Source: Bacteroidota bacterium
GTDB lineage: Bacteria; Bacteroidota; Bacteroidia; NS11-12g; UBA9320
Length of the DNA: 64,000 nt
Direction: 5' to 3'
Assembly (NCBI GenBank): GCA_947468275.1
Contig: CANIKO010000009.1
Coordinates: 1 to 64,000, forward strand
Positions within the stretch are counted from its first letter, which is position 1, and the number at the start of each line of letters is the position of its first letter. Made by a program: the position numbers and the translations under genes. Below the pieces are notes generated by a model that saw only the letters and a program-made list of their open reading frames with translations, had not been told where the DNA came from and did not search any database. Positions 27,601 through 42,600 of the stretch are shown here, piece by piece.

Positions 27601-30600
27601 CTAGTACTAAAATACCAAAGGTCTTTTAATCGGTTACTTGTAGAGTATGTTACTACAAAGTCAGAGACCCAATTAACGGGTCTTGATTTTAAATAATCCT
27701 TAGTATAAATGGCTTCTCCCCTAAAACCGAATTTTTGATTTCCCAAACTCGTACCAAGTATTGAAAAAATACTATCATTATACACATTTGTTATTTTAAG
27801 GTTGGCGGCATTCAAACTATCAAAAAAATTAACGAACTTTGATTTCAGATCAACAGAATTTAAACCTATAATAAGCCCGTTCCCATTATTACCATTTAAA
27901 AATAAAAATGAATCGGAACTGATTCTTAGTTTATTATTACCTCTCGTTCCAAAATAACTATTTACTATTAGAGTTTTGTCATTCCCTTTTATTTCGGTCA
28001 AATTCAATCCATTATCTGTGTAAATGGTTGTGTATTGTTTTATGATGCCTGTAGCTGATGCAAACTCGGCTATAATGTTGCGATTGTTACTATTAGGGGC
28101 AAAAACCAAACTGTCGGATTTGTAATAAATTACATACCTCTTATTTTTTTCTACTGTGATTGAGCCATAACATGAATTTCGTGATTCATTAACGTATTGC
28201 CTGATGCCACCGGATATGCCTAAATCAGTAGTCCATACAATGTCATGTTTATAATCCAATTTCAGTAAAAATTTTTCTTCATAAATTGATTTAGCTTTTA
28301 AAATTAATTTGCCATTATATATTAGGCTGTCCCTGTAACCGCCGCTGATAAATATATTACCTGCATTATCAATACCATTAATTATAACATTACAACCATT
28401 ATAAGTTATGAAGGGTATATTAGTTACATAGTTGTATTTATTATCATATATAGCAATAAAAGAATTGTATGTATTTTGATTTTTCTTATTGATTTTAAGC
28501 CAAGGCATATTGTTATTGAATCGTATGCTATCGCTACTTGTGGTAATACTGCAATACACAAAATCATCATAGTCATTATAGTGAAGATTGACTAATCCAT
28601 CTACCCCATTCGGGGTATAAATTATTTGAGAATTTAAAATATTACCCTGTTCATCAAAATCAATAAAATAGGCATCAGAATTATTATCACTGCCGATTAA
28701 TATTGGTTGGCTAAATCCTTCAACAGCCAAATTTTTTGAACAGGTGCGGCTTGATAAAACAACTTTATTTTTAATACTTGTCAACGTATTTTGTGGCCAA
28801 TTTAGTAGCGAATTAAAGCTCCCATTTGGAGAAAGGGTTTGATACCATACAAATCTCTGGGCTAAGGTAATATTGCTAAAATAAATACATGCAAAAAAAA
28901 GTAAGATTTTTTTCATATACATTCATTATTAAGAACATGTCATCCATGTGTCTATATTACATCCTGAGTATGAACCATACATTGCTCGTGTACAACACGT
29001 GCCCTGATAAGGAAGAAGGGTAGCGGAAGAGCCCAATGTTACTGCTGTAATCGAAACGCCAGCAATTTTCGTTACTTTAACACTCGTAATTACGGAACCA
29101 GAACAAGCCAAAGGAAACTCTGCTAAACCACTTGTTACGTATGGGTAATATGCAGTACCATAAGAAAGTGTTACAGTTTGATAATTAGGAAGACTCGAAG
29201 GAGGGATTGTGTACTCTATTACAAGTTCAACAATACAATCAATTTTGTTTGTAATTACGAGGCTGCAATTGTCAGGTAAGCATTGAGATTTAGCAGAACT
29301 AAATATTAGAAAACAGAAGACGGTTGATAAAATTAATTTTTTCATAATATTTTATATTTTTTAAGAAACGAAAATAGATTTTAAATTGTTAGAAAAGATA
29401 ATTTGGAAATTCTTAATTAGTCTACATAAAAATTGTTTATCCTAAATACCTTTGTTGACCTGAAAAACACCACACTTTTTGTTCATCTAGCTTTGTTTAT
29501 GGTGGCCTTGCTTTATGCTGCCACATTTACCATTGCTAAGGAAATAATGCCCCAATGGTTGCTTTCGGAAGCTTTTGTGGCCATGCGAATAATAATAGCC
29601 GGCTTTATATTTTTTGTGATCCAAATCGTTTTTATCCGTGAAAAAATAACAGATCGAGAGGATTTGAAACGGGTATTTATTTGTACTCTTTTTGGCACCT
29701 TGTTCAATATGCTTTTATTTTTTAAAGGTTTGAGCTATACACAACGCATCAATGGCGCAGTTTTGATGATGTTCACTCCTATTTTCACTGCTATTATTTC
29801 GGGCATTGTTCTAAAAGAAGGTTTTGGTTTTTTAAAAGTTGCAGGGCTAGCAATAGCCACTTTAGGCGGTTTATTTTTAATCGGTGGATTTGCTCTCAAT
29901 TTTAGTCAAAAAACGGTTTGGGGCGATTTGATGGTAACAGCCAATGCAATTTTGTATTCAGTATATTTGGTAAAAGTAAAATCATTAATGCGAAAATATA
30001 ATCCGTTAACGGTTTCCACTTACACCTTTGCCATGGGCAGTATTTTGGTTTTGCCTTTTGGATTTCATCAATTAATTACCACAAATTTTGCAGCCTTCCC
30101 TCATCAAATATGGATTGGGATTGCTTTTGTAATAATTGGTACTACTTTTTTTACTTATTTGCTAAATGCCTGGTCGTTAAAACATGCCAGCCCTTCACTG
30201 GTTGGGTCATATATTTATTTGCAACCCGTTTTGGCCACCTTTATTGCAGTTTTGGCCGGAAAAGAAATGCTTACCCTTGAAAAAGTTATTTTTGCAGTTG
30301 CTATTTTTACAGGTGTATTTTTAGTTAATCAATCAAAAAAACAAAATGCTTAAATCCATGACCGGCTATGGAAGTGCCGAAACTACTTCCAATAAATACA
30401 TTTTTAAAGTAGAACTAAAATCGTTGAATGGCAAGTTTATGGAACTTAATTTAAGACTTCCCAAACTGTTTAGTGATAAAGAAATTCTGCTACGAAACCA
30501 TATAGGAACTAAGATTGTCAGAGGTTCCGTTAATGCTTACATTAATGTAGAAAAACAAAAAAGCACGGAACCTGAACCGCTTGTTATAAATAAACCGTTG

Positions 30601-33600
30601 GCCTTTGAATTTTATAAATCGTGGAAAGAACTAGCTGATAGTTTGGGTGCAGATAGCAAAGATATTTTTAGATCTTTGATGAACATGCCCGAATTAATGA
30701 AATTGGAAGATCAAGGGTACGATGAAACAGATTGGGAACAACTTTTAAATACTTTTGAAATGGCTTTTACTAATCTCGAAACCTTTAGAAAAGAAGAAGG
30801 TAAATCCTTGCAAACATTATTAACAAACCATTGCCTTGCAATAGAAGAACTAATTCCGGAAGTGGAAGAGTTTGAAAATGAAAGGATGGAAATAACCAAA
30901 CAAAAGCTTCAAAAGAACCTAAACGAATTGTTGGGAAAAGAAGGGTTTGATAAAAATCGCTTTGAACAAGAATTGATTTATTATCTTGAAAAATTAGATA
31001 TCACTGAAGAAAAAAACAGGCTCATATCGCATTGCCGACATTTTTTGGAGACCTTGAAAGAAGAACAAAGCGGACGAAAACTGAATTTCATAGCACAAGA
31101 AATAGGTCGTGAAATAAATACAATGGGTTCAAAAGCAAGCCACGCCGGTATGCAAAAATCCGTCGTAAAAATGAAAGAAGAATTGGAAAAAATAAAAGAA
31201 CAGGTTTTAAATGTATTGTAATCTCCTTTCCGTTGGATTAAGCCAGCTGAAATAAATAAAATTGCTATTGGAAAAGCTCATCATATTTTCAGCACCATCT
31301 GGCTCGGGAAAAACGACTGTTGTTAAGCATTTACTTAAGGAAATGTGCCACAAATTAGGGTTTTCAGTATCGGCCACTACCCGTAAAAAAAGACCAACAG
31401 AGACCGAAGGAAAGGATTACTATTTTTTAGAGGAAACTGATTTTGAAAAAAAAATAAACGCCGAGGAGTTTTTAGAATACGAAGAAGTCTATAAGGGTTT
31501 ATACTACGGCACTTTGACTTCAGAAGTAAATCGAGTTTGGGCCCAAGGAAAAACAATTGTTTTTGATGTGGATGTGCAAGGGGGTATTAATATTAAAAAA
31601 AAATACGGGGATAAGGCATTGGCAGTTTTCTTGAGACCGCCTTCAATAGATGTGTTGATGGAGAGATTAAGGAAACGAGATACAGAGGTTGAGCATCATT
31701 TACAAGAGAGAATAGACAAAGCCAATTTTGAACTGGGATTTGAAAACCAGTTTGATACGGTCATAATAAATGATGATTTAAAAGTGGCTTTGGCAGAAGC
31801 AGAAAGGGTTGTAACAAACTTTTTAGAAAAGAATTAGCCATTTTTTTGTTCAGGTAATTTTTTTGTTATATATTTGTTAACTTCTGTCATTTCAGACACT
31901 CAATCAATGAAAATAGGTTTATATTTCGGATCATTTAACCCCATACACAACGGGCATTTAATAATTTCTCAATTCATGTTAAATCAAGCCGGGTTGGATG
32001 AAGTTTGGTTTGTTGTTTCCCCTCAAAACCCCTTAAAATCAGCCAAAGATTTATACCCTGAAAATGATAGATTACAAATGGTGAAATTAGCCATCGGGCA
32101 ACATAGCAAAATAAAAATCTGCGATATTGAATTTTCACTTACACGTCCTTCCTATACATTTAACACCTTAAAAGCTTTATCAAAACAACATCCAGATTAC
32201 GAGTTTGAATTAATCATGGGGACGGATACTTTGCAGCATTTGGATAAATGGAAAGATTATGAATATATCTTGATGAATTACAAAATCCTTTCTTATCAAC
32301 GAGAGGGTTCTACAGGTGGTGAATTTGCCAAAAATCAAAAGGTAAAAATATACAAAGCTCCAGCAATCCAGCTCTCATCTACGTATATCCGCGGTTTGAT
32401 ACGTATGACCAAATCTGTAAGATACCTCGTTCCAGATGCAGTTAATGAATATTTGACATCCATTACACTTTTGCAAGAAATGGTTTCAGCCTAAAACTGG
32501 GGTATCTCCTAAATTTACGCAATTTTTTAGAAGTTCTCTGCCTTGTCATATAGTATCAACTATTGGCTTTGCCATTTAAAAAAAATGGCACGTGAATGCA
32601 ACTCGGGTTTATTAGTCTAAATAAACAGTCTAAAAAAGCACTTAAATTCAAAAGTAAATTATTCAAAATCCCACCCTATCTAATTACCATTTTCTATATT
32701 TAAAAATGCATTTTTATTGTATTTCACTATACTTTCTAGCTTAGAAAAACATGTTTAGTTGATTATAATTGGTTAATATTGCAACGAAATAATTATTTTT
32801 CACTATTCAATGGCATTTTTAAAAACTCTGTTTGAAAAAAGCAAAAACTTGCAATTCCATAGGAATATTAGCACGAAGAGAGGCCATAATAACCAAATAA
32901 AAACACTTAAAAAACTTATTCAAAAATCTCAATTTACTGAATTTGGAAAGGCTCATAATTTCGAACAAATTCTTCATTCAGAAAATATTGTAAACAATTT
33001 CAGAACGGCTATACCTGCTGGTGATTATCAAAAAATGCTAATTTGGTGGGAACGTTGCAGAAAAGGCGAGCCTAATATTACATGGCCCGGTAAAATAGAT
33101 TATTTTGCAGTGAGCAGCGGTACTACCGACAATAGCAGCAAATACATTCCTGTAACATTAGAAATGCAGAGGGCCATTCAGCGTGGCAGTGTGCGCCAAA
33201 TGCTATCTATTGCCAGAACCGATGTGCCTAAAGACCATATCATGAAAAATTGGTTGATGATGGGTGGAAGTACTGACCTGGATTATAATGGAATATATTA
33301 TTCAGGTGATTTAAGCGGGATCACAACAGTTAGAATACCTTTAGTATTTCAACGTATGAGCAAACCCGAAACTGAAATAAAGAAGGAAAAAAACTGGAAC
33401 GAAAAAATCCAGAAAATGACTCGCGAAGCAGTTAATTGGGACGTGGGTATAATAGCAGGTGTGCCTGCTTGGGTGCAAATGCTGTTTGAAAATATTTTGG
33501 AACATTATAAAATTTCAAATATTCACGAGCTTTGGCCTAATCTTGAAGTATATGTTCACGGTGGGGTGTCAATAAAACCTTATAAAAAAAGCATTGATAA

Positions 33601-36600
33601 ACTTTTAGGGAGGCCAATTAAGTATTTTGAAACCTATCTCGCTTCTGAAGGATTTATGGCGTTTCAACACCGCGAAGACGCCAGTGGCATGAGGCTGCTC
33701 TTTAGAAATGGAATCTATTTTGAGTTTATACCTTTTAACGAAAAAAACTTTAATGACAGCGGTGATTTAGTTGGCAATCCCGAAGCATTGTCGTTATTAG
33801 AAGTGGATGATAATACTGATTACGCTTTATTGATAAGCACCTGCTCAGGCGCCTGGCGTTATTTAATTGGCGACGTTATACGTTTTACAAACCTTAAAAA
33901 TTGTGAAATAGAAATTACCGGCAGAACCAAACATTTTTTAAGCCTCTGTGGCGAACACCTGAGTGTTGACAACATGAACCGAGCCTTGGAATTAACAAGT
34001 GATGATTTAGGGGTTAGTCTTATTGAATTTACTGTAACAGGAATCCCGCATCCTGATGGATACTTTGCCCATCAATGGTATATTGGATATGATGGAAACA
34101 GCTTAGAAGCTGAAGTTGTAAAAAATACAATTGATTCGCATTTAAAAATACTTAACGACGATTACAGAACTGAGCGAACAGCGGCACTTCGCGATATTTA
34201 TGTTAATCTCATTCCCAATGATTTATTTATTGCCTGGATGGAAAAAACAGGGCATTTTAATGCTCAAACAAAATTCCCAAGAGTACTTAAAAACGAAAAG
34301 CTGGCAGATTGGAAAGCATTTATCAGCCAAACAAAAGGCAACTAATGCTACTTTAATTTAGCTTACCGCATCTATTACTTTTGTCGCCCCTTCTTTTAAT
34401 TTCTTAATTAGGAACCAAAGTTTATTGGTAATTTCGAACTTCAAATTGGAAAATCCTTACTGCTGCATTAAAAAACACTTAGAAAAACGTTAAAAAATTG
34501 CAGCAATTTAAATCGACTTTTATGTCTGTAATTTAGAATTAAAAAAATAAAATACATTAATTTAATTATTTTGACTTTGATTTAAAATTAATGTAGGTTC
34601 GTGGCACAATTTTAAAACCCAAAATCAACAGTGAAACTTGGCGTACTGAAGGAAACGAAATCTAAAGAAAATCGGGTAGCTCTATCACCCAATGTGGCAA
34701 AAAGCCTAATTACCAAAGGATATAAAGTGTTTATTGAAGACGGTGCAGGAGCCGCAAGTTCCTATAGCAACGAAGCTTATGTAAATGCGGGAGCGGCTAT
34801 TGTATCAACATCTGATATTTATAATACATCTGAAGTAATATTAAGAGTTAATGCGCCTTTGGATAATGAAATTTCGCAATTAAAGGAAGGAACTATTTGG
34901 ATTAGTTTGCTTTTGCACAAATCCAATCCTGAATTAATTGAAAAATTAGCAGCTAAAAAGGTAACTGCTATTAGTATGGATGCCATTCCTCGGATTTCAA
35001 GAGCTCAAAGTATGGATGTGTTGAGTTCGCAAGCCAACTTAGCGGGTTATAAAGCAGTAATTCTTGGAGGCGATCAAATGGGACGAATTTTCCCGTTAAT
35101 GATGACTGCCGCGGGAACAATTACTCCAGCCAAAGTTTTAATTTTTGGAATTGGCGTAGCTGGATTGCAAGCTATTGCGACAGCAAAACGACTTGGTGCG
35201 GTAGTTGAAGCTACCGACGTAAGACCAGAAACCAAAGAACAAGCTGAAAGTTTAGGAGCTAAATTTATACAGGTAGAGGCAATGAAGGTTGAAGCTAAAG
35301 TAACTTCTGATAAAGATTCAATAACCTCTCCAGAAGATATAAGCCAAATGAGTGAAGGTGGGTATGCCAAAGAAGCATCAGCTGATTATGCTGAACGTCA
35401 AAAAGCAGCAGTAAATAAAAGCTTATTTCAAGCTGATTTGGTTATAACTACAGCATTAGTTCCTGGAAGAAAAGCCCCGGTTCTAATAACCGAGGAACAG
35501 GTGAAACAAATGAAAATGGGTGCTGTAATCGTAGACATGGCTGCTGAACAAGGTGGCAATTGTGAACTTACAGAAAAAGACCAAATAGTGGTAAAGCACG
35601 GTGTTAAATTAGTCGGTATAAGCAATATGTTGAGTGATTTAGCTAATGTGGCCAGTGAACTATATGCCAAAAATATTTCTACCTTTATTGATCATTTATC
35701 AACTTCTGAAGGATTTAAATGGGATATGGAAGAAGAAATTACCAAAGGAACTGTAATAACTAAGGACGGAACTATTTTAGCCAATTAATAAAATCATAAA
35801 ATGTTAGAATTCATTAACTCAAATATTCAAATTGTGTACCTCGTAATCTTAATGATTTTTGTAGGGATTGAATTGATTGAAAAAGTCCCATCTGTTTTAC
35901 ATACTCCACTTATGAGTGGTGCTAATGCTATCCATGGAGTTGTAATTATTGGCGCCATTATTATTATGGGACAAGCCGAAACCATGTTTGCTACAATTCT
36001 TGGTTTTATCTCGGTAATACTAGGAACACTGAATGTAGTTGGTGGATTTGTGGTAACAGACAGAATGTTAGAAATGTTTAAAAAGAAGAAATAATCCATG
36101 AACAGCAATATTTTACAACTTATATATCTAATAGGCTCAGTATCATTTATGATTGGGCTAAAAATGCTAAGCAAGCCAGATACCGCACGTAAAGGAAATT
36201 TGATAGCAGCCTTTGGCATGACGGTGGCTATTTTCGGGACTATCTTTTTGTATGAAAATAGTGAAGGAATAAGCTTGCACAACTACGGCTGGATTTTTGG
36301 CGGATTAATTATCGGTTCTATTTTGGGAACACTTTCTGCTAAAAAAGTAAAAATGACTCAAATGCCCGAAATGGTAAGTCTTTTCAATGGTATGGGCGGA
36401 GCTTGCGCCATGCTTATTTCTGCAGTAGAGTTTACTCATTTAACCGATAAACACGAAATTGGCGCATTACCTCAAGGTCATTTACTTATAATAATGTTGG
36501 GCTTAATAATAGGAAGCATTTCCTTTGTTGGTAGTTTGGTAGCTTGGGGTAAACTAAGTGGAAGAGTTGGTGATAAAACCTTAAAAATTCAACAAGTTGT

Positions 36601-39600
36601 AAATATTGGGTTATTGCTTTTAATATTAGGAATAGCTTGTTATACCATTCTTGTCGGACCAGCAGAAACTGTAACTTATTTTTATGTAATCTGGGGACTA
36701 TCTGTTTTGTATGGTATTTTATTTGTAATGCCAATTGGAGGTGCTGATATGCCAGTGGTTATTTCATTGCTCAACTCTTTTACTGGAGTAGCTGCAGCTA
36801 TGGGTGGATTTTTATACGATAACAAAGTAATGCTCGTAGGCGGCATTTTGGTTGGTAGCGCAGGAACATTGTTAACTTTGGTAATGTGCAAAGCCATGAA
36901 CCGAAGTCTTACCAATGTATTGATTGGTAATTTTGGAGGTGGAAATACAGGAGAAGCATCAACTAGTCCTTCTGGCGGCCATATCCGTGAGATAAATCCA
37001 GGTGATACAGCTATCTTATTAAAATACGCTAACAAAGTAATTATAGTACCAGGTTATGGTTTAGCTGTTGCTCAGGCTCAGCATGTTTGTCATGAGTTGG
37101 AACAACTTTTGGAAAGTGAAGGAGTGGGAGTTAAATACGCTATCCACCCTGTAGCTGGACGTATGCCTGGTCACATGAACGTTTTATTAGCTGAAAGTAA
37201 CGTGAGTTATGATAAGTTGGTTGAAATGGAACATATTAATCCTGAATTTACTACTACCGATGTAGTATTAGTTGTGGGAGCTAATGATGTCGTAAATCCT
37301 GCCGCCAAAACAGATCCAAGCAGCCCAATATACGGAATGCCAATATTAGATGTAGAAAATGCCAAAAATATTATTGTTATGAAACGAAGTATGAAAGCAG
37401 GCTATGCCGGTATTGAAAACGAATTGTTCTATCAGCCTAAAACTTCTATGCTCTTCGGTGATGCTAAAGCTACATTAGCCAAATTGGTTAATGAGGTAAA
37501 AGCTTTATAAAGATTTTTAGTACAGAGTTTGGAGAAATGTTCTCGGTAAATAAAATTCAGAAGCCACATTTCTCTTTACTCATATCTAAAAATCTTGTTT
37601 CTAACCTGTCCAATAAATAAAACACCTGTTTATTAACCGTTTTCAATTACTACTATAATTGACCAATCTTTGCATTCAGTAAATGACAAAGATATGGAGG
37701 AAGTAATAGTTTTACAAAAGCACATGTATTCAAAGCCAAAAACAACATGTCAATGTTGTGGTATTGAATTTATCGCTAACAGAAATGACGCAAAGTATTG
37801 CAGTAGTTCATGTCGATCTAGATTTTGGTTAGGTAAAAACAACCAACGCATTATTACGCTGACTGTTCCCGCTGATGCTGATGAGCGATTTATAGAATTA
37901 TTAAAAGCTCGAGTAACTGAATTAAAAGCGGCTTATCTAACACCTGCTTCTGTCTCAATAAACCAGCCAGAAATAGCATCACGCGTTGAGCGTAAATTTT
38001 TTGAAAGTCAAAAAGAAACCTATACATACCTTGAAAGCCATGGTTACAATAACTCAAGATTGCCTTTAGTAGTTAACGGAATATTTTGTGATGTTGGATT
38101 AAATATAAAGAAAACTGAAGAGGGTTGGGAAACTGAAGTGAAACTATAAACCACAAATTACAATAGTTACCGGCATAAATCAGAAATGATTTATGCTTTT
38201 TTTTTATAAGAAATACAATTAAAATTTAAAATCCACCCCTTTATTTTTTTCGCTCTACAACATAATTCACTAAATTTTGCAAATAAACGCTTTCATGAGG
38301 CTTACCAAGAGAATTTAAAATTGCAGAAGAATCCTGCTGATATTCAAGCATTTTTTGAGTTGCATAATCTATCCCTCCGCTACTTTTTACAAAATCAAGA
38401 ACATAGGCCACCTTCTTTTTGTCATTATTATTGTTTTTAATAATGCTCATAACTTTTCGTTTTTCCAAATAGCTTGAGTTACTTAGTGCATGAATTAGCG
38501 GCAAAGTCATTTTTCGTTCTTTAATATCAATAGCCAATGGTTTTCCAATATCATCACTACCAAAGTCAAACAAATCATCTTTTATTTGAAAAGCAATTCC
38601 TGCTTTCATACCAAACTCATGCATCAGTTTTATTTCATCGGTTTTCGCTCCTGAAGCTGCAGCGCCAATTGCGCAGCAACTTGCAATTAACGAAGCTGTT
38701 TTTTTACCTATTATATCAAAATATATTTCTTCCGTTATATCCAAACGGCGCGCTTTTTCTAATTGCAACAATTCTCCTTCACTCATAGCTTCCACAGCTT
38801 CCGACAGAATAGTTAACAAATCATAATCACCGTTTTTTAAAGCTAATAAAAGTCCTTTCGATAGCAAATAATCTCCAACCAACACTGCTATTTTATTTTT
38901 CCATAAAGCATTGATGGAGAAAAAACCTCGACGTGTAAAAGATACATCCACGACATCATCATGCACTAAAGTGGCGGTGTGAAGTAGTTCAACTAAAGCT
39001 GCTCCTCTATATGTTTTATCTGTAATAGGGCCAAATAATCGAGCTGATAGCAGGACAAAAATAGGTCGCATTTGCTTGCCTTTGCGCTTGATGATATAAT
39101 TCATTATTACATCTAGCAAGGCTACCCGACTTTTCATACTTTCCCTGAATTTTTTTTCAAAAATATCAAGCTCAGAAGCTATAGGTTCTTTTATTTGATT
39201 GAGAGAAACGGACATTTTTTGTCTTGGCAAAAGTATGTAATATTGAGGAAAGCAAGGGTTAATAAATTTATTTAATAAAAAAACCGAACAATGGTTTGTC
39301 CGGTTTTTTATAGTTTTCAGAAAATCTCCTATTTCATTTTTAGGATCAAATTCTTTGCTAATAATTTAATATTATCATCTGCAAAATTCTTTGCAATTTT
39401 ATCAATTTTGATCTTAAAATTCTTTACAACATTTAATTTTGTTGCAGAATTCATCGCCAATTTCACAACACCTGCATCATTGTCTTCAAGTGCTTTATCA
39501 AGTACAGCCTGACCTGCATTTGCGCCCAAATGCTGGGCCCCAAAAGCTGCGGCAATGCGCACTGTAGTAAATTTGTGGCTAGCCGCCGATACAAGTGTAT

Positions 39601-42600
39601 CTTTAAGAGAACTGTCGCCAATATATCCAATGAGATAGGTGGCTTTGGTGGCCAAATTTTCATCGTTGCTATTGATAAGCTCTTTTATAAAAGGTATGGC
39701 TGCTTTGCCAAATTTAGCAGCAGCACTAGGATAATCCAATTCATCCTGCCTTAAAAAATCTATTATTTCTTGATTTGTTGCCATGATCTTTGTTTTAATT
39801 TTTTAATTTATTTTTATTTACTATTTGCCCTTTATTACAAGGGGGTGCTTAGTCCGCTGCCTATCATGGTTGATATTTCACCGGGAATTAAATCGGGTGG
39901 AGGATTGGTTATGTTAAATGTACCAAGACCTGTCATCAATCTGTTGTTATCGCTAACGTGTTGTAGCCCTAAAACATGACCTAATTCATGACCAAGTGTC
40001 CATCTGCTGGCTGAACGAACCACAACTGCGCCCGGTCGGCCTGCTGGATATGCTGCACATCCATTGTAACCCGGTACTGTACTTCTCACATAATACACCA
40101 CCATATCATTGGCTCCGACATAATTTCGGTTTCCAAATAAAGTGATTTGTTCTGCAGTTACAGTTCCCATTGTGCAACCTCCTACATCCACATCATTCAA
40201 ACTTGGAAGTGATAGATTTTCTGTAGTTGCCCATTCTACCTGAATACCTGCCATGGCATACACTTCTTGCATGGCGGCAAATTGCTCATTATGGGTAAAC
40301 GATACTGGTGCTTCTAAAATTTTAACATGAACCTTTACTCTTTCTTTTAAAATACGAGAACCTGCTGTGGCAGACCAATAAATACTGCCATGTTGAAAAT
40401 GCGAAATTCTACCTGTTCCTCCATAAACTGCTTGTTCGTCTGTTAAGGGATAACCCAAAGCACTTCGTTCCCAACCTAAAGATGACCATTTGTCTCGAAT
40501 AGCACCATGCACCTCCCAGGCGCCAGTTCCAGGCGACCAATAAATGCTTCCATTTTGAAAGTGATTGTAACGGCCTATACCATCGGGTGTTGTAGTTTCA
40601 TTCGTTAAGGGAAAACCTAAAAAACTTTGCTCCCAGCCTAAGGCCGAATATTTGGCTCTTATTGCTCCATGTATTTCCCAAGCCCCTGTTGAAGGACTCC
40701 AATAAATACTACCCCCCTGAAAATGATTATAGCGTCCACCACTACCGGGTGTTGCCGTTTCATCAGTAAGTGGATAGCCCAAAAAACTTTGCTCCCATCC
40801 AAGTGCTGTCCATCTTGCTCTAATTAAACCGTGAACCTCATGGGCTCCGGTGGATGGATGATAATAAATAGAACCATTAGCATAGTGTTGGTAAGACCCT
40901 ACACCATCCGGACAAGATGTAATGTTTGTAGTATTTGGCCCAAGCCAACCACTACTGCCACCTAAGGCCCAATATTTAGTTGTAATTGGGTGTTGAAACC
41001 TAAAAGCATCTAAATTTGGAATTTCCTTGTTCAAAAGAATTTTTTCGATTTTTGCCATAAGAATATATTTTATAGGTTAAAATTGTATTCAAATTTAAAA
41101 ATGTTAAAATAAATTACCAAATAATTTCATAAAATATCTCAATGGATAAGAGAAATATATTCTTGCTAAACTGAACACTCATAGAATAATTTATTTCATT
41201 AAATTTCTTGAAAGCAATTAAATAAATTCATTTTTTAAACCTTAGACACTGCATGATTCCAATTGCATTATTTTTGGCTATTTAGTGTAAGTTTGCTGAA
41301 TATATGAAAGGAGTTATTCTGGCTGGAGGTTCCGGCACCCGATTGCACCCATTAACTCTGGCTATGAGTAAACAGATGATGCCAGTGTATGATAAGCCCA
41401 TGATTTATTATCCGCTTTCGGTGCTGATGATGGCTGGGATAAAAGATATTTTAATAATAAGTACCCCTCATGATCTGCCAAATTTCGAAAAACTATTAGG
41501 AGATGGAAAAAACTTAGGCTGTAATTTTCAATATAAGGTTCAATATGAACCCAATGGTTTAGCACAAGCCTTTGTGATAGGTGAAGAATTTATTGGTAAT
41601 GACAAGGTAGCCTTAATTTTGGGTGATAATATTTTTTTTGGAAGCAATTTGCAAGATTTGCTAATTGAAAGTAACAATCCAGATGGTGGCGTTGTTTTTG
41701 CCTACCACGTGTCAGACCCTGAAAGGTATGGCGTAGTAGAATTTGACAACACTATGAAAGCCATTAGTATTGAAGAGAAACCAAACCAACCAAAATCAAA
41801 CTATGCGGTACCTGGATTATATTTTTATGATAATGAAGTTGTTAAAATTGCCAAGGAACTAAAACCTTCACCTCGAGGAGAATACGAAATAACTGATGTA
41901 AATAAACATTATCTTGAAAAAGGAAAACTTAAAGTGGGTGTATTAAGCCGCGGAACGGCATGGTTGGACACTGGCACTTTTGCATCGTTAATGCAAGCTG
42001 GACAATTTGTTCAAGTAATTGAAGAACGACAAGGATTGAAAATTGGATGCATTGAAGAAATAGCCTTTATAATGGGTTTTATTAACAAAGAACAATTAGT
42101 TGAATTGGCTACCCCACTAACTAAAAGCGGTTATGGTTCCTATCTTTTGAACCTGATAAAATAAATCCGGTATTTATGACTTTCATTGGTTCTCTCCGCC
42201 AATTATTAAAGATATTTTACCGAAACGGTAGCCAAAAAGCCGTTGCAATTTTAATCATCACCCTTTTGGGTATTTGGATTGAACTTAGCGGATTAATGTG
42301 TTTATTTTTAGTGGTTCAAAGCATTATTGAGCAAACGGTCGTAGTTATTTTTCCAATTATTCATTTTAGTATTTCCCTTTTTAATGCAGTATTGGTCCTT
42401 GTCGGAGTTTATTTTATAAAATTCATTTTCTCTATATGGCAAAGCCGCTTTTTATTAAATTATTGTTACCTTTTAAACTACAAAATCACCGCTGAAGTTA
42501 TTCAGCATTATTATAACCAGCCCACCGAAATAATCAAAAATACACGATTAGCCGATGCCTTAAATAAGGTTTTTACAATTGGCGGTTATTTTTCGGAAAT